A DNA stretch of 64,000 nucleotides from an uncultured Flavobacteriaceae bacterium (lineage in GTDB: Bacteria; Bacteroidota; Bacteroidia; Flavobacteriales; Flavobacteriaceae). The stretch spans positions 434,001 through 498,000 of the forward strand of contig CANMSI010000001.1 of NCBI GenBank assembly GCA_947500575.1, read 5' to 3'. The translations under genes and the position numbers were made by a program. Within the stretch, counting starts at the first letter, position 1, and every line of letters starts with the position of its first letter. The notes under the pieces were generated by a model. It was given only the letters and a program-made list of their open reading frames with translations. It did not search any database and was not told the origin of the DNA. This document shows, in pieces, positions 51,127 through 60,429 of this stretch.

Positions 51127-52038
51127 TCATTGTACGAGTTTTTTAAATACATGAAATATAAATGCCGTTGAAGACGCTAAAAATTCGAAATTTACAGTGG
51201 TATAGGCATCCTTGTGGGTATGGTAATAGGGCGTTGTATCTCCCTTCACATATTCTTCTGAAATACCCACCGTCTTAAAGCCTCTATCTATAAAAGATTT
51301 ATGGTCCGATGAGCTTGCTTTACTTGTATATATGGGAATTTCATACTTCTCAGCTTCTGTTCTATAGAGGGTTTCTAGATACGATGTTGGCAATTCTAAT
51401 TCAAAACCACGATTATCATCATCATCCCAACCCATCATATCAATGGTATGTACGGAATGCACTTTTTTCCGACTTGCTTTCAGTATTTTTGCATACGCCT
51501 TGCTTCCAAGTTCATTCTCTTCCTCCTGGTCAAAAAACACTACGATAAAATTCTTCTTCCGAGTTTTAAGTGTTACTAGTTTTGAAGCAAGGGTTAAACT
51601 TAAGGTAACGCCTGTGGCATTGTCAATAGCGCCTGGACTACCGCGCTCAGAATCATAATGAGCACCGAAAATCACATATTCATCGCTGGGTATTAATGCT
51701 GGCAACATTGCAACTAAATTGATGCCCTCTGATGGGCTTAAAATTAAATCGAGCAGAGGATTTCCATTGGTGGTTTTATAGGCTTGATTTTCAAGTTGCC
51801 ACCCTATTTTTATAAGTTGCTGAGATAAGAAATCAGCGCTTAGTTTGCGTTCATTCGGCGAAGCTCTTTGTTTTAAATAAATAGCATTTTTGATGGGTTT
51901 TTGCCCTGTTAACCTTGCTAAAATTTCTTTCTGAAAAGGGATTATCTCAGACATAAGCAAGGTATCCCTTTGAGCTTGCATTTCAGCAAAAAATAAAAGG
52001 GAAAGTACTACCGGTATTCTTTTGAACATGGTTTTCAA
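51127..52038 (-). CDS. Secreted M28-family zinc peptidase
   Basis: The 303-residue protein has a signal peptide ending MQAQ/R and the M28 metal ligands. These are GAHYDSERGSPGAIDNATG (His and Asp), FFDQEEENELGS (Glu pair), IDMMGWDDDD (Asp) and YYHTHKD (His). SSSDHKSFIDRG is the substrate loop. It is an aminopeptidase-like enzyme of the periplasm or surface. It starts one base after the stop of the serine hydrolase, so both are one operon. Confidence 0.92.
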   Translation of the reverse strand: MKTMFKRIPVVLSLLFFAEMQAQRDTLLMSEIIPFQKEILARLTGQKPIKNAIYLKQRASPNERKLSADFLSQQLIKIGWQLENQAYKTTNGNPLLDLILSPSEGINLVAMLPALIPSDEYVIFGAHYDSERGSPGAIDNATGVTLSLTLASKLVTLKTRKKNFIVVFFDQEEENELGSKAYAKILKASRKKVHSVHTIDMMGWDDDDNRGFELELPTSYLETLYRTEAEKYEIPIYTSKASSSDHKSFIDRGFKTVGISEEYVKGDTTPYYHTHKDAYTTVNFEFLASSTAFIFHVFKKLVQ

Positions 52039-52039
52039 A

Positions 52040-53155
52040 TTATTTTTTTGTTGTTGTTTTCCACCTTACCCATTTTCGCAATGTAGCAATAGCGATGTCT
52101 TTTCCATTAGAACCATTCGTTAGCATTATAATGCCACTTTTGTCTTCAAAATCTAACATAAAACCAGCTTCCCACCCTGTATTTGAACCTGCATGCCCTT
52201 TAACCGTTATGGGGCCTAAAAAAAGCATCTGATAACCCAGTCCCTGAGCTTGTCTTTTTGATTTGGTAATTGGAACGATAGCAGTCATTTTCGCTATTGT
52301 ATTTTTTGATAAGACAGAATTTTCACTAAATGTAGCGTTTGCAAAGCGTATCATATCATCCAAGGTAGTGTGCAATCCTGCGGCCGCTTTCGCGGTAAAC
52401 TTTTCTAGATAAACCGCATTCCCATTTCCATCATAGGGTGTGGCAGAATGTTGTATTATTTTCTGGTCTATCGTAAAACTCGTATGTTCCATTTTTAAAG
52501 GCTTAAAAACTTCTTTTTTCATATATACTTCAAAAGATCTTCCGCTTACCTCTTCAATAAGCAATTGTAATACAGTATAACCTCCTCCGGAATATTGAAA
52601 TTTGATTTGTGGTTCTGCTATTATTTCAACCTTTTTATTTGCTCTAATTGGACCATTTTCTCCATTTAGAGATGCCTCAAGACTTGGCAATTTCGTATTT
52701 GGAGGAAAACCGGGATAACCATGTACAGAAATACCTCCAGTATGACTTAACAAGCTTCTAATGGTAACTTTTTTACTGTCAAACTCTGACTCGGGAAACG
52801 TCCAACGACTTAAATAGTTTTCTACAGGAGCGTCTAAGCTTATTTTTTTGTTCTCAACAAGTTTCATAACTCCCCAGGCTGTAAATAATTTGGAAATAGA
52901 TCCTATATTGAAACCTGTTTTTGGAGTAATTTTTATGTTGCGTTCAATATTAGAAAAGCCAATTCCTTTCTTATAAATAATGTTTCCATTATCGACAATA
53001 GCGATGGCCATACCTGGCACTTTTTTTTCCAATAATTGAGATTCTATGCTTTCATCCAAATTAGAGGTGAATTCATTTACAGAAGCATTTTCATTATTTT
53101 GCCCAAAGCTTATGAGGCTAAATGCAAGGCATAGATAAGAAATACAATTTTTCAT
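52040..53155 (-). CDS. Serine hydrolase of the beta-lactamase/class C type
   Basis: The 371-residue product has a signal peptide ending SFGQ/N, the catalytic SISK (S86-x-x-K89), a YSGGGYTV motif (Tyr of YxN place) and HAG near the C-terminus (KGHAGSNTGWEAG). These are the three motifs of serine beta-lactamase-like hydrolases, which include D-aminopeptidases, esterases and penicillin-binding proteins. True lactamase activity is not implied. A perfect -7 box lies upstream at 53177-53184, so the gene probably leads its operon. Confidence 0.92.
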   Translation of the reverse strand: MKNCISYLCLAFSLISFGQNNENASVNEFTSNLDESIESQLLEKKVPGMAIAIVDNGNIIYKKGIGFSNIERNIKITPKTGFNIGSISKLFTAWGVMKLVENKKISLDAPVENYLSRWTFPESEFDSKKVTIRSLLSHTGGISVHGYPGFPPNTKLPSLEASLNGENGPIRANKKVEIIAEPQIKFQYSGGGYTVLQLLIEEVSGRSFEVYMKKEVFKPLKMEHTSFTIDQKIIQHSATPYDGNGNAVYLEKFTAKAAAGLHTTLDDMIRFANATFSENSVLSKNTIAKMTAIVPITKSKRQAQGLGYQMLFLGPITVKGHAGSNTGWEAGFMLDFEDKSGIIMLTNGSNGKDIAIATLRKWVRWKTTTKK

Positions 53156-53176
53156 AATTATTATGTTTTAAGAGAT

Positions 53177-53184
53177 CAAACATA
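53177..53184 (-). promoter_or_regulatory. -7 promoter box TATGTTTG
   Basis: CAAACATA on the + strand gives TATGTTTG on the minus strand, 21 bases upstream of the serine hydrolase ATG. Confidence 0.6.
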
Positions 53185-53359
53185 TCATCGGTTGGTTTTA
53201 AAAAATAAATTTTTTGATAAAGTGCCTATGCTCCAATGTAAATGCTTTGAAAAATGAGATGAATAAAGGTTCATCAGCGAAACATTCAATTTTATCAATT
53301 ATATAGTGTTGTTTATCAAATAAATTGTCTTAAAACCCTGAAAACAATACATTTGAAAG

Positions 53360-54160
53360 GTGATACCTCTTTTAAAAAAATACCGCCGAACCCTGATTCT
53401 TGGGCTTTTAATCCTCAATTCTTTATGGTGGATGTTAATTTACAAGGGAAAAGAGGAACGTTCGGGTTCCGAATTTGACGGAAATATATTTGGTATTTTT
53501 CAGCTACTTTTCTTTCTTACTATTGGCTACATTATATTTTCCTGGATTTTTAATTTATGGAAACAGTACCAACAATTAAAAAATGATAAAACCGAAGCTG
53601 AATTAGCATTGTTAAAAAGCAAAATAGACCCTCATTTTTTTTTCAATACCCTTAATAACTTATATGGCTTAGCCATTAAGAAATCTGACGAAGCGCCGCA
53701 AGTGATCTTAAAACTATCAGAAATAATGCGGTACACCATCTACGAAGGTGAAAATAAAATCGTTTTATTAAAGGATGAGATTAGCTATTTGGAACAGTAT
53801 ATAGAAATTCATAAAATACGTTATAAAAAAACCGTCAGTATTAATTTTACAAAGACAATTGATGACGAGGCCATTGCTGTAGCTCCCCTATTATTTATAA
53901 TGTTGCTAGAAAATGCATTTAAGCATGGGGTAGAAAGCTTAACTAATAATGCATATATACAAATAGACTTAATAGTTAAAAATAAAGTCATAACCTTTCG
54001 TATTGAAAATAATTTCGAAGAAAAAGAGAATATTAAAACTGGTATAGGCATCGAAAACTTAAAGCGCAGGTTGCAGCTTACCTATCCCAAAAGACATCAA
54101 TTATCAATAAACAAAAAAGCATCTATTTATAGTGCTAAATTAATTATTAAGCCAAAATGA
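53360..54160 (+). CDS. LytS-type sensor histidine kinase
   Basis: The 266-residue protein starts at GTG, has two membrane helices (about 9-27 and 45-65) and the His_kinase motif IDPHFFFNTLNNLYGLA (phospho-acceptor H92), followed by the ATPase domain LFIMLLENAFKHGVESLTNN and GIGIENLKRRLQ. A TACATTTG box lies only 4 bases before the GTG, so the transcript is leaderless or the true promoter is another. Its stop overlaps the response regulator start by 4 bases. The signal is unknown. Confidence 0.92.
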   Translation: MIPLLKKYRRTLILGLLILNSLWWMLIYKGKEERSGSEFDGNIFGIFQLLFFLTIGYIIFSWIFNLWKQYQQLKNDKTEAELALLKSKIDPHFFFNTLNNLYGLAIKKSDEAPQVILKLSEIMRYTIYEGENKIVLLKDEISYLEQYIEIHKIRYKKTVSINFTKTIDDEAIAVAPLLFIMLLENAFKHGVESLTNNAYIQIDLIVKNKVITFRIENNFEEKENIKTGIGIENLKRRLQLTYPKRHQLSINKKASIYSAKLIIKPK

Positions 54161-54843
54161 TACGATACGTAATTATTGATGATGAGCCCATTGCCCATGG
54201 CATCATTGAAGGTTTTGCAGATACGCTGCAGCATCTTGAAAAAGTTGGGAATTGTTATGATGCCTTTGAAGCTATTCAACTTTTGCAAGTAAAACAGGTT
54301 GATGTGCTGTTTCTAGATATCAATATGCCAAAACTCTCAGGTTTTGATTTTTTAAAAACCTTATCAAAGCCACCAAAGGTAATTATAACCTCGGCTTACA
54401 AAGAATTTGCCATCGATGGATACGAATTCGACGTTGTTGATTATTTATTAAAGCCTTTTAGTTTTGAGCGTTTTGTAAGAGCAGTAAACAAAATATCCCT
54501 TGCCGAGCCCACATTGAAACATCCTTCGCAAGAAACATCAGGGCACATATACCTAAAAGCAGATAAAAAACAGCACCGCATTGCGATGGATGATATTTTA
54601 TACATTGAGGCATCGGGAAATTATTGCAAAGTAGTTCTCGAGGAGGAAATTATCGTAACCCTTCAGAAAGTATCTGACTTTGAAACGATCCTTCCCTCCA
54701 ATTTTATTAGAACTCATAAATCGTTTATCATTTCAAAAAATAAAATCAAAGCTATTGAGGGAAATACTATTCATTTAAAGCATCATAAGATCCCCATTGG
54801 ACTAACATATAAGAGTATTATAAGACATCTTTATTCCACATAG
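54157..54843 (+). CDS. LytTR-family response regulator
   Basis: The 228-residue protein has a receiver domain with D54 in VLFLDINMPKLSG, ITSAYKEFAIDGYEFDVVDY and LLKPFSFERF, and a C-terminal LytTR DNA-binding domain (ILYIEASGNYCKVVLEEEII, NFIRTHKSFIISKNKIKAIE). It partners the kinase that overlaps its start by 4 bases. The neighbouring serine hydrolase/M28 operon is divergent and may be a target, which is inference only. Confidence 0.94.
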   Translation: MIRYVIIDDEPIAHGIIEGFADTLQHLEKVGNCYDAFEAIQLLQVKQVDVLFLDINMPKLSGFDFLKTLSKPPKVIITSAYKEFAIDGYEFDVVDYLLKPFSFERFVRAVNKISLAEPTLKHPSQETSGHIYLKADKKQHRIAMDDILYIEASGNYCKVVLEEEIIVTLQKVSDFETILPSNFIRTHKSFIISKNKIKAIEGNTIHLKHHKIPIGLTYKSIIRHLYST

Positions 54844-55246
54844 ACAGATACCACAAGCAATAGTTTTGATGTTGGAACCCAATCATAAGCGGATTTCATA
54901 TATTAAATCCCTTCTTCAGAAAACAAGGGTATTAAAACCCTAAAAGATGCTTTGATTTTAGTTGAGAAAATGTGTTTACCGATAAATTCTATTTGCGAAG
55001 GCTTGTTACTTTGCAGGCCCTATGTAGTTCTATGAAAATCGATACTAGAGTTCTAACAAACATTATTCTTTCTTTAAGGTATATTTTTCACCATCTAGCC
55101 TTAGAATTTACTTTATAATAAGCAAGTCAGATCTCCCACCCTTAATTTTTCCTTTTTAAAGGCAAATTTTCAGCTTCCACAAGCTTTTGTATATACCTAT
55201 TGATTTTCTAGAGTTTCTTTGGATTAAAATGGTAACTAAAATCGAT
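54844..55246. other. Intergenic region after the two-component pair
   Basis: No supported gene. The sequence is AT-rich; a 37-residue ORF begins at 55247. No clear terminator was seen after the response regulator. Confidence 0.35.
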
Positions 55247-55360
55247 ATGAAAAAAAGTACTCTCCATAAAATGCTCTACCTCATTTTTCCTTTTACCTGT
55301 TTCGTATTGTCACTGCTTGTATTTCTCACATTTTTAAGCTTGCGTTTAGAACTCTTTTAA
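55247..55360 (+). CDS. Small single-helix membrane peptide, 37 residues
   Basis: ATG at 55247 encodes MKKSTLHKMLYLIFPFTCFV then LSLLVFLTFLSLRLELF. It is one membrane helix with a basic start and a Cys. An in-frame ATG at 55229 would add six residues. The prediction is plausible but has only composition in its favour. Confidence 0.35.
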   Translation: MKKSTLHKMLYLIFPFTCFVLSLLVFLTFLSLRLELF

Positions 55361-55382
55361 TTTCTCCACTATACTTATGAAA

Positions 55383-55679
55383 TCAATCTACTCGCGCAAC
55401 ACTCATTCGAGGTATTACAATGCCTTTTTTTAGCACTACAGATTCGGAAGTTATTGCCCAAACAGTTGTAGTAACTCGCATTAACTTATCTTCTTGGTTT
55501 TTAAAATAAATATCTACTTTATTCTTCAAAAGATTCCCTAATTGGGAAGCTCTATTTAGAGCATAAGCCCGAAGGCTTTTTTGGATCTTATTAGTTAACA
55601 CATCTTCCTTAGAAAATGTAATCATAGGGATTTCTTCTTTTGAAATTAGACAAGAAAGGTCATTCGTATTCATTATCAT
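55383..55679 (-). CDS. Uncharacterised 98-residue protein
   Basis: A soluble protein with a helical N-half (SKEDVLTNKIQKSLRAYALN) and a beta C-half (VDIYFKNQEDKLMRVTTTVW, KGIVIPRMSVARVD). It is typical of small flavobacterial conserved hypotheticals whose role is not known. It stands alone and no neighbour suggests a function. Confidence 0.6.
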   Translation of the reverse strand: MIMNTNDLSCLISKEEIPMITFSKEDVLTNKIQKSLRAYALNRASQLGNLLKNKVDIYFKNQEDKLMRVTTTVWAITSESVVLKKGIVIPRMSVARVD

Positions 55680-55874
55680 AGCTCAATTTTAGTATTTAGT
55701 AGTGGATAGCACAAGAACCCTAACAAAAGGATAGTAACAATTAACTTTTTTAACATTCCCCCTCTATTTGAATAGAAAACCGTAATGGGTATATCCATTT
55801 CATTAATCCATTCAAATAATGAGCTTTTCTTCAAAAAATAATTCTAGTATCTTAGCCTTTAAAATAAAGTAGCT

Positions 55875-56360
55875 ATGAAATTACGTAAACTCTTACCATG
55901 CTTTTTGGCACTCGCCTTCTTAATAGTATCATGTTCCTCATCAAGTGATGACGATGAAGATATTCAATTAAGTCAGGAACAGTTAGATGCTATCACCGGT
56001 ACTTGGATTTTAAGTTCATATGAAGTAAGTCCGGCGCAGGATGTTAATAATGATGGGACAGCTTCAGAGAACTTAGTATTAGAACTCCCATGTTTAACGG
56101 GAACCATTATTTTGAGGGAAGATTTTACATGGAGTATTACCTCTGTATCTCCTAATGTAACAGAAATCACAGGTGGTAATTTTGGAATATCTTGTGACCC
56201 TGCATCTGCTGCAGCTGGTGACTGGTTATTCTTAAATAACGAAGTTGTACTTTCTGTAACTGGTAATGCAGATGTTTATGAATTGAGCGGAGATCAACTT
56301 ACGCTTAACGGAGGAATGGATTTACCAGGATTTCGGAGGATAGTGTATCAAAAACAATAA
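55875..56360 (+). CDS. Lipocalin-like lipoprotein
   Basis: The 161-residue product has a lipoprotein signal (Cys 20 in LIVSCSSSSDDDED) followed by an acidic surface-export-like stretch and a lipocalin-like beta barrel (ITGTWILSSYEV, TGTIILREDFTWSIT, YELSGDQLTLN). Two internal Cys could bridge. The acidic SSDDDED after the Cys is the sort of signal that sends Bacteroidota lipoproteins to the cell surface. It converges on the metalloprotease gene. Confidence 0.75.
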   Translation: MKLRKLLPCFLALAFLIVSCSSSSDDDEDIQLSQEQLDAITGTWILSSYEVSPAQDVNNDGTASENLVLELPCLTGTIILREDFTWSITSVSPNVTEITGGNFGISCDPASAAAGDWLFLNNEVVLSVTGNADVYELSGDQLTLNGGMDLPGFRRIVYQKQ

Positions 56361-56382
56361 TTCTTTATTTAGTATAAAGAAA

Positions 56383-56404
56383 AAGGGGCCGTTAAACGGC
56401 CCCT
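56383..56404 (-). terminator. GC-rich hairpin terminator for the M57 gene
   Basis: GGGGCCGT and ACGGCCCC form an 8-bp stem with a three-base loop. On the minus strand the plus-strand A-run before it becomes TTTTTCTTT, so it ends the M57 peptidase gene 34 bases after its stop. Confidence 0.85.
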
Positions 56405-56437
56405 ACTAACTTAATTCAAAATAAGTACTAAACGAAA

Positions 56438-57283
56438 TTAGTATAAGAATCTTAATGCAGTTCTATCATTCGCATTGAACTCTCCATTAACTCCACTGTT
56501 AAAACAAGCTAACATAATTGAGTTAGGATCAAAACCAGTTGGTGTTCCTGGAATATGAACAGCTCCAACACCAGCAGAACCTTCATTTACATTCTGACCA
56601 CAGCTCTGACGGCTAAAGTAATCTGTATGACGGAAACCTACTGCGTGTCCCATCTCGTGTGTAATTACGTGCTCATTTACATTGTTAGAGCTTCCTGATA
56701 AACCGTAAATCTGAATAAACTTATGAGGATTACCACTTACAGGGAAACCAGCAGATCCACCAGAAGATCCTGGATTGTTTACAGAGTTGTCATAAATTAC
56801 CATATCCGCGTTCGTGCTAGTAGCAAATTGTAGAGTAAATCTGATACCTAAATTTAAACGGTTATAGTTATTAATTGCCCATTGCAAACCAGTTCTTCCA
56901 CGCGTAGAAAGCGCAAACTGACCTCCAGTGTATCCAATAACACTAATAGTACGAGGCTGACTCACCAAGTTATTAGTTCTGTATTGCTCACTTTGGATAC
57001 CACCTTGATCTGCATAAATACTCATGTCCATAATTCTGTCTGGATCCAATTCAATGTCACCTCCAGCCATAATAACACGATCAGTGGTACCATCAGGGCG
57101 TACAATTGAACGTAATTCTGCACCTTCGCTGTTGAATGCCAAAGCCTCAATTTGATTGATCACTTCTTGACTCAACGCATCCGTTGTAAGAACGTCCGCT
57201 TCTGCTTCTTCAGTTTCGCAAGAAACAAACGCAAAAATTGCGGATACTGCAAAGATTTTCATAAAATTTTGAAATTTTCTCAT
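56438..57283 (-). CDS. M57-type zinc metalloprotease, lipoprotein
   Basis: The 281-residue protein has a lipoprotein signal (Cys in FVSCETEEAEAD) and the zinc motif HEMGHAVGFRH (His209, Glu210, His213, His219), of the HExxHxxGxxH class that defines the M57 (dual-action HEIGH-type) family. QFATSTNADMVIYDNS and an MLACF Met-turn follow. It is expected to be an extracellular protease. Two Cys (SCGQ and ACFN) could form a disulfide. It is divergent from the S8 protease. Confidence 0.88.
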   Translation of the reverse strand: MRKFQNFMKIFAVSAIFAFVSCETEEAEADVLTTDALSQEVINQIEALAFNSEGAELRSIVRPDGTTDRVIMAGGDIELDPDRIMDMSIYADQGGIQSEQYRTNNLVSQPRTISVIGYTGGQFALSTRGRTGLQWAINNYNRLNLGIRFTLQFATSTNADMVIYDNSVNNPGSSGGSAGFPVSGNPHKFIQIYGLSGSSNNVNEHVITHEMGHAVGFRHTDYFSRQSCGQNVNEGSAGVGAVHIPGTPTGFDPNSIMLACFNSGVNGEFNANDRTALRFLY

Positions 57284-57570
57284 TTTTTAATAGTGTTTAG
57301 GTTAATAAATTATAATATCGAAACTTTGTGCACCAAGTTTCTTCATCGTTAAAGTATTACCTTTTATCGATAATTAACAACTTTTTAAGAAAATTTCGAT
57401 GAAATGCACACAATTTTAAGTTTTATAACAGCATTTACGAAATCGTTATAATCTTAACATCGAGTATGTTTTTTCCTACAACTTTAACATTAGTGGTCTT
57501 CATCGAAAAAATGCCAAAAAATGGTTTTATTTTTTTTAAATGTGATACTTTTAAGTCGGTAACAGTATTC

Positions 57571-60411
57571 ATGAAATTCTATTTTTTATCTTATTTCCTA
57601 TTATTTGCTTCTGTAGTTTTTGGTCAAGATCAAATTGCAGCTCAGTGGCTTGCCTATACTTCCTCTGAAAAAAGTACTACCCAGACCATTTCTAAACAAG
57701 AAATACAAACCTCTAATTTACTTGTTCGTTTTATAGAACCTATTGCCAAAGCCTCACTCCAAAAGGAGCATATTCATATTCTAAGAGTTTTAGATACACA
57801 CCATGCTATTATACGCCTAGATAAGAATGCAGAAGGTTTAGTAAAGAAAACCTATGAAATTTTTCCTGCCAATGATCTTTGGAAGCTTTCTGACCTTGCT
57901 TTTTCTTCTAATGACACAGAAAGACTCCTTTTTACATTGCGATCTGCAGAAGTAGACAAAACTTTGACGGCACTTGAAAATACGAATTCAATTAAGGTCA
58001 TAGCTAGGTATCATAACACTATCTATTTTGAAACTACACTCACAACTATAAAAAAAGAAATATTAGCACTTCCTGAAGTAAACTATATAGGTATAGAATC
58101 TATGACTCCACACTTGGAAAGTACCGTCCGAGATTTAAACCCTGCTATTAATAACATTAATAAGGTATACAAGGCCTTTTCTAGCTTGGAAGCATCAGAA
58201 CTTACTATATCTCTGAAAGACAATAGATTTATAACAACCGACATTGATCTTACGAATAAACTAGTTACTTCTCCGTTAATAGCTACTACGGTAGATATGC
58301 ATGCCACTGATATGTCTACAATTATTGCAGGACGGGGTAATTCTTCTATAAAAGGCAAAGGAGTACTCCCAGAAGCTAAAATTCAACTATCTGATTTTTT
58401 AAGTCTTACACCCGACGGAGCTACTTTTTTATCTGATCAACAGATTTATATCCAAAACCATTCGTACGGAACAGATATAGAAAATTTTTACGGATCGCTT
58501 GCAGCAGCCTATGATGATCAAGTATTTCAAAATCCAAATGAGTTGCATGTTTTTTCCTCGGGAAATAATGGGGAAACCATTCCTACTAATGGAATCTATA
58601 AAGATATTGGCAGCTATGGAAACCTAACAGGAAATTTCAAAATGGCAAAGAATATTCTTACCGTGGGTGCTATGAATGAAGAAAAGGGGGTCATGAATTT
58701 TTCTTCCAAAGGACCTGCTTATGACGGCAGAATAAAGCCAGAGCTTGTTGCCTACAGTATCATTGGAACTTCTAACGCCACTGCGCTTACCTCGGGCGTA
58801 GCAGGCCTTTTAGAGCAGTTGCATCTAGATTTATATACTAGCGTTCCAACAGCTGCCATTTTAAAAGCTGTTCTTATTAATGGCGCAGATGACATCCACA
58901 TTAAAGGACCAGACTATGCATCGGGTTACGGGGCTGTTAATGCTTTTAAAGCTGCAAAGATTCTAGAAGAACTTCACTTTATCGAAGACGTTGTAGGATT
59001 TAATGAAACGAAAACCTTTGATATTGTAATTCCGGAGAATGCAAAAAATTTTAAGGCTACTTTGGTATGGACAGATATGCCAGCTCCAGAAAATAGTAAT
59101 AGTGCTCTGATAAATGATCTGGATTTTGAAATAATTTCTTCCTCAACCACCTTTCTTCCATGGGTGCTTGAAACCACTCCAAATGTTACCGCCTTAGAGG
59201 CACCCGCGCAAAAGGGAGAAGATCATATAAATAATATAGAACAAATAAGCATTGATGCACCGCCTGAAGGCATTCTCCAACTACAAGTTACAGGATTTGA
59301 TGTTGTAAGTCCAACGCAAGACTTTGCAATTGCCTATAGTTGGGAAACTACCAATAGTTTTGAATGGAACTATCCACTTGCAAATGATAATTTCCCTTAT
59401 GATGGGGAAACAGCAAGCTATTTTAGATGGGAGAGTAATTTTGATGTCGGAGAAGGAGTTCTTTCTATTAGCTATGATAATGGCAGTAGTTGGGAAAACA
59501 TCAATAGTGAAGCACTTTTAGAAGATGGGTATTTTTTGTGGACGGCTCCTGAAAACCTGAATACCGAGGCTCTAGTAAAAATGACCATTGGAACAGATGA
59601 GTATATTTCCCAGCCCTTTATTATTTCTAGTGCTCTTAGTGTTACTGTAGGATTAGATTGTAATGATACGGTGCAACTGGGATGGAATTCCAAAGAGAAT
59701 GTGAGCGCATACAATATTTATAATTTAGGAGAAAATGGTATGGAACTATCTGCGACTACCGCAGATACAACCTTCGTATTTGATAAAAATAGCATCAATT
59801 CTAATTATTTTGCAGTGGCACCAATTTTAACAGATGGAAATATGGGAGTCCGCAGTCCTACCATAGATTATGAAGTTTTTGATGCTGGCTGTTATCAAAG
59901 TGATCTAATAGCACAATTATCTGCTGATAAAAAAGCGGGGGAACTTCTCATTACTTTGTTCAGTATTTTTGAAGTAGCATCCATAAAAATAGAGCGAAAA
60001 GCGGGAGATACATATCAAACGATTGCCGAGATTTCTGACCCACAATCTCTGAATATCACCTATCGAGATCAGAATCCGTCACAAGGCCTAAATACCTATA
60101 GAATACAGATGGTATTAGAAGATGGAACCGAATTTGCTTCCGAAGATGCAGAGTTCTTTTTCCTAACCACGGTTCCTTTTGCCACCTTCCCCAACCCCGT
60201 TGAAGATGGGATTACGGTGTTCACTAGCGACTTTAGTGACCAGGAGGTTTGGCTAGAAGTATTTAGTTTGGATGGAAGGCTTATTATGAAAAAGCCCATT
60301 CCTACCGATCAAGAATTTGTATTCTTAGATTTTTTGAGACAAGGGATCTACGCCATATCCATTTATGCGAACAGCGGGGAAAGACTGGAAAAACTTATTT
60401 ATAAACTGTAG
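57571..60411 (+). CDS. S8 subtilisin-like protease with T9SS type A sorting domain
   Basis: The frame opens at 57466, but the ATG at 57571 gives MKFYFLSYFLLFASVVFGQ and a 946-residue protein. The S8 triad is Asp217 (LTISLKDNRF), His244 (VDMHATDMSTIIAG) and Ser401 (GTSNATALTSGVAG); the HGTH consensus is changed to HATD, which is unusual. A jelly-roll P-domain-like region follows, then fibronectin-like domains, and a type A T9SS tail (FPNPVEDGITVF ending KLIYKL). It is secreted through the type IX system to the surface. It is divergent from the M57 gene. Confidence 0.88.
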   Translation: MKFYFLSYFLLFASVVFGQDQIAAQWLAYTSSEKSTTQTISKQEIQTSNLLVRFIEPIAKASLQKEHIHILRVLDTHHAIIRLDKNAEGLVKKTYEIFPANDLWKLSDLAFSSNDTERLLFTLRSAEVDKTLTALENTNSIKVIARYHNTIYFETTLTTIKKEILALPEVNYIGIESMTPHLESTVRDLNPAINNINKVYKAFSSLEASELTISLKDNRFITTDIDLTNKLVTSPLIATTVDMHATDMSTIIAGRGNSSIKGKGVLPEAKIQLSDFLSLTPDGATFLSDQQIYIQNHSYGTDIENFYGSLAAAYDDQVFQNPNELHVFSSGNNGETIPTNGIYKDIGSYGNLTGNFKMAKNILTVGAMNEEKGVMNFSSKGPAYDGRIKPELVAYSIIGTSNATALTSGVAGLLEQLHLDLYTSVPTAAILKAVLINGADDIHIKGPDYASGYGAVNAFKAAKILEELHFIEDVVGFNETKTFDIVIPENAKNFKATLVWTDMPAPENSNSALINDLDFEIISSSTTFLPWVLETTPNVTALEAPAQKGEDHINNIEQISIDAPPEGILQLQVTGFDVVSPTQDFAIAYSWETTNSFEWNYPLANDNFPYDGETASYFRWESNFDVGEGVLSISYDNGSSWENINSEALLEDGYFLWTAPENLNTEALVKMTIGTDEYISQPFIISSALSVTVGLDCNDTVQLGWNSKENVSAYNIYNLGENGMELSATTADTTFVFDKNSINSNYFAVAPILTDGNMGVRSPTIDYEVFDAGCYQSDLIAQLSADKKAGELLITLFSIFEVASIKIERKAGDTYQTIAEISDPQSLNITYRDQNPSQGLNTYRIQMVLEDGTEFASEDAEFFFLTTVPFATFPNPVEDGITVFTSDFSDQEVWLEVFSLDGRLIMKKPIPTDQEFVFLDFLRQGIYAISIYANSGERLEKLIYKL

Positions 60412-60429
60412 TAGTTTTCACTATTAATT

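Noticed and set aside
57466-57570. N-terminal extension of the S8 protease
   Set aside because: The signal peptide starts at the ATG at 57571; upstream residues do not form part of it.
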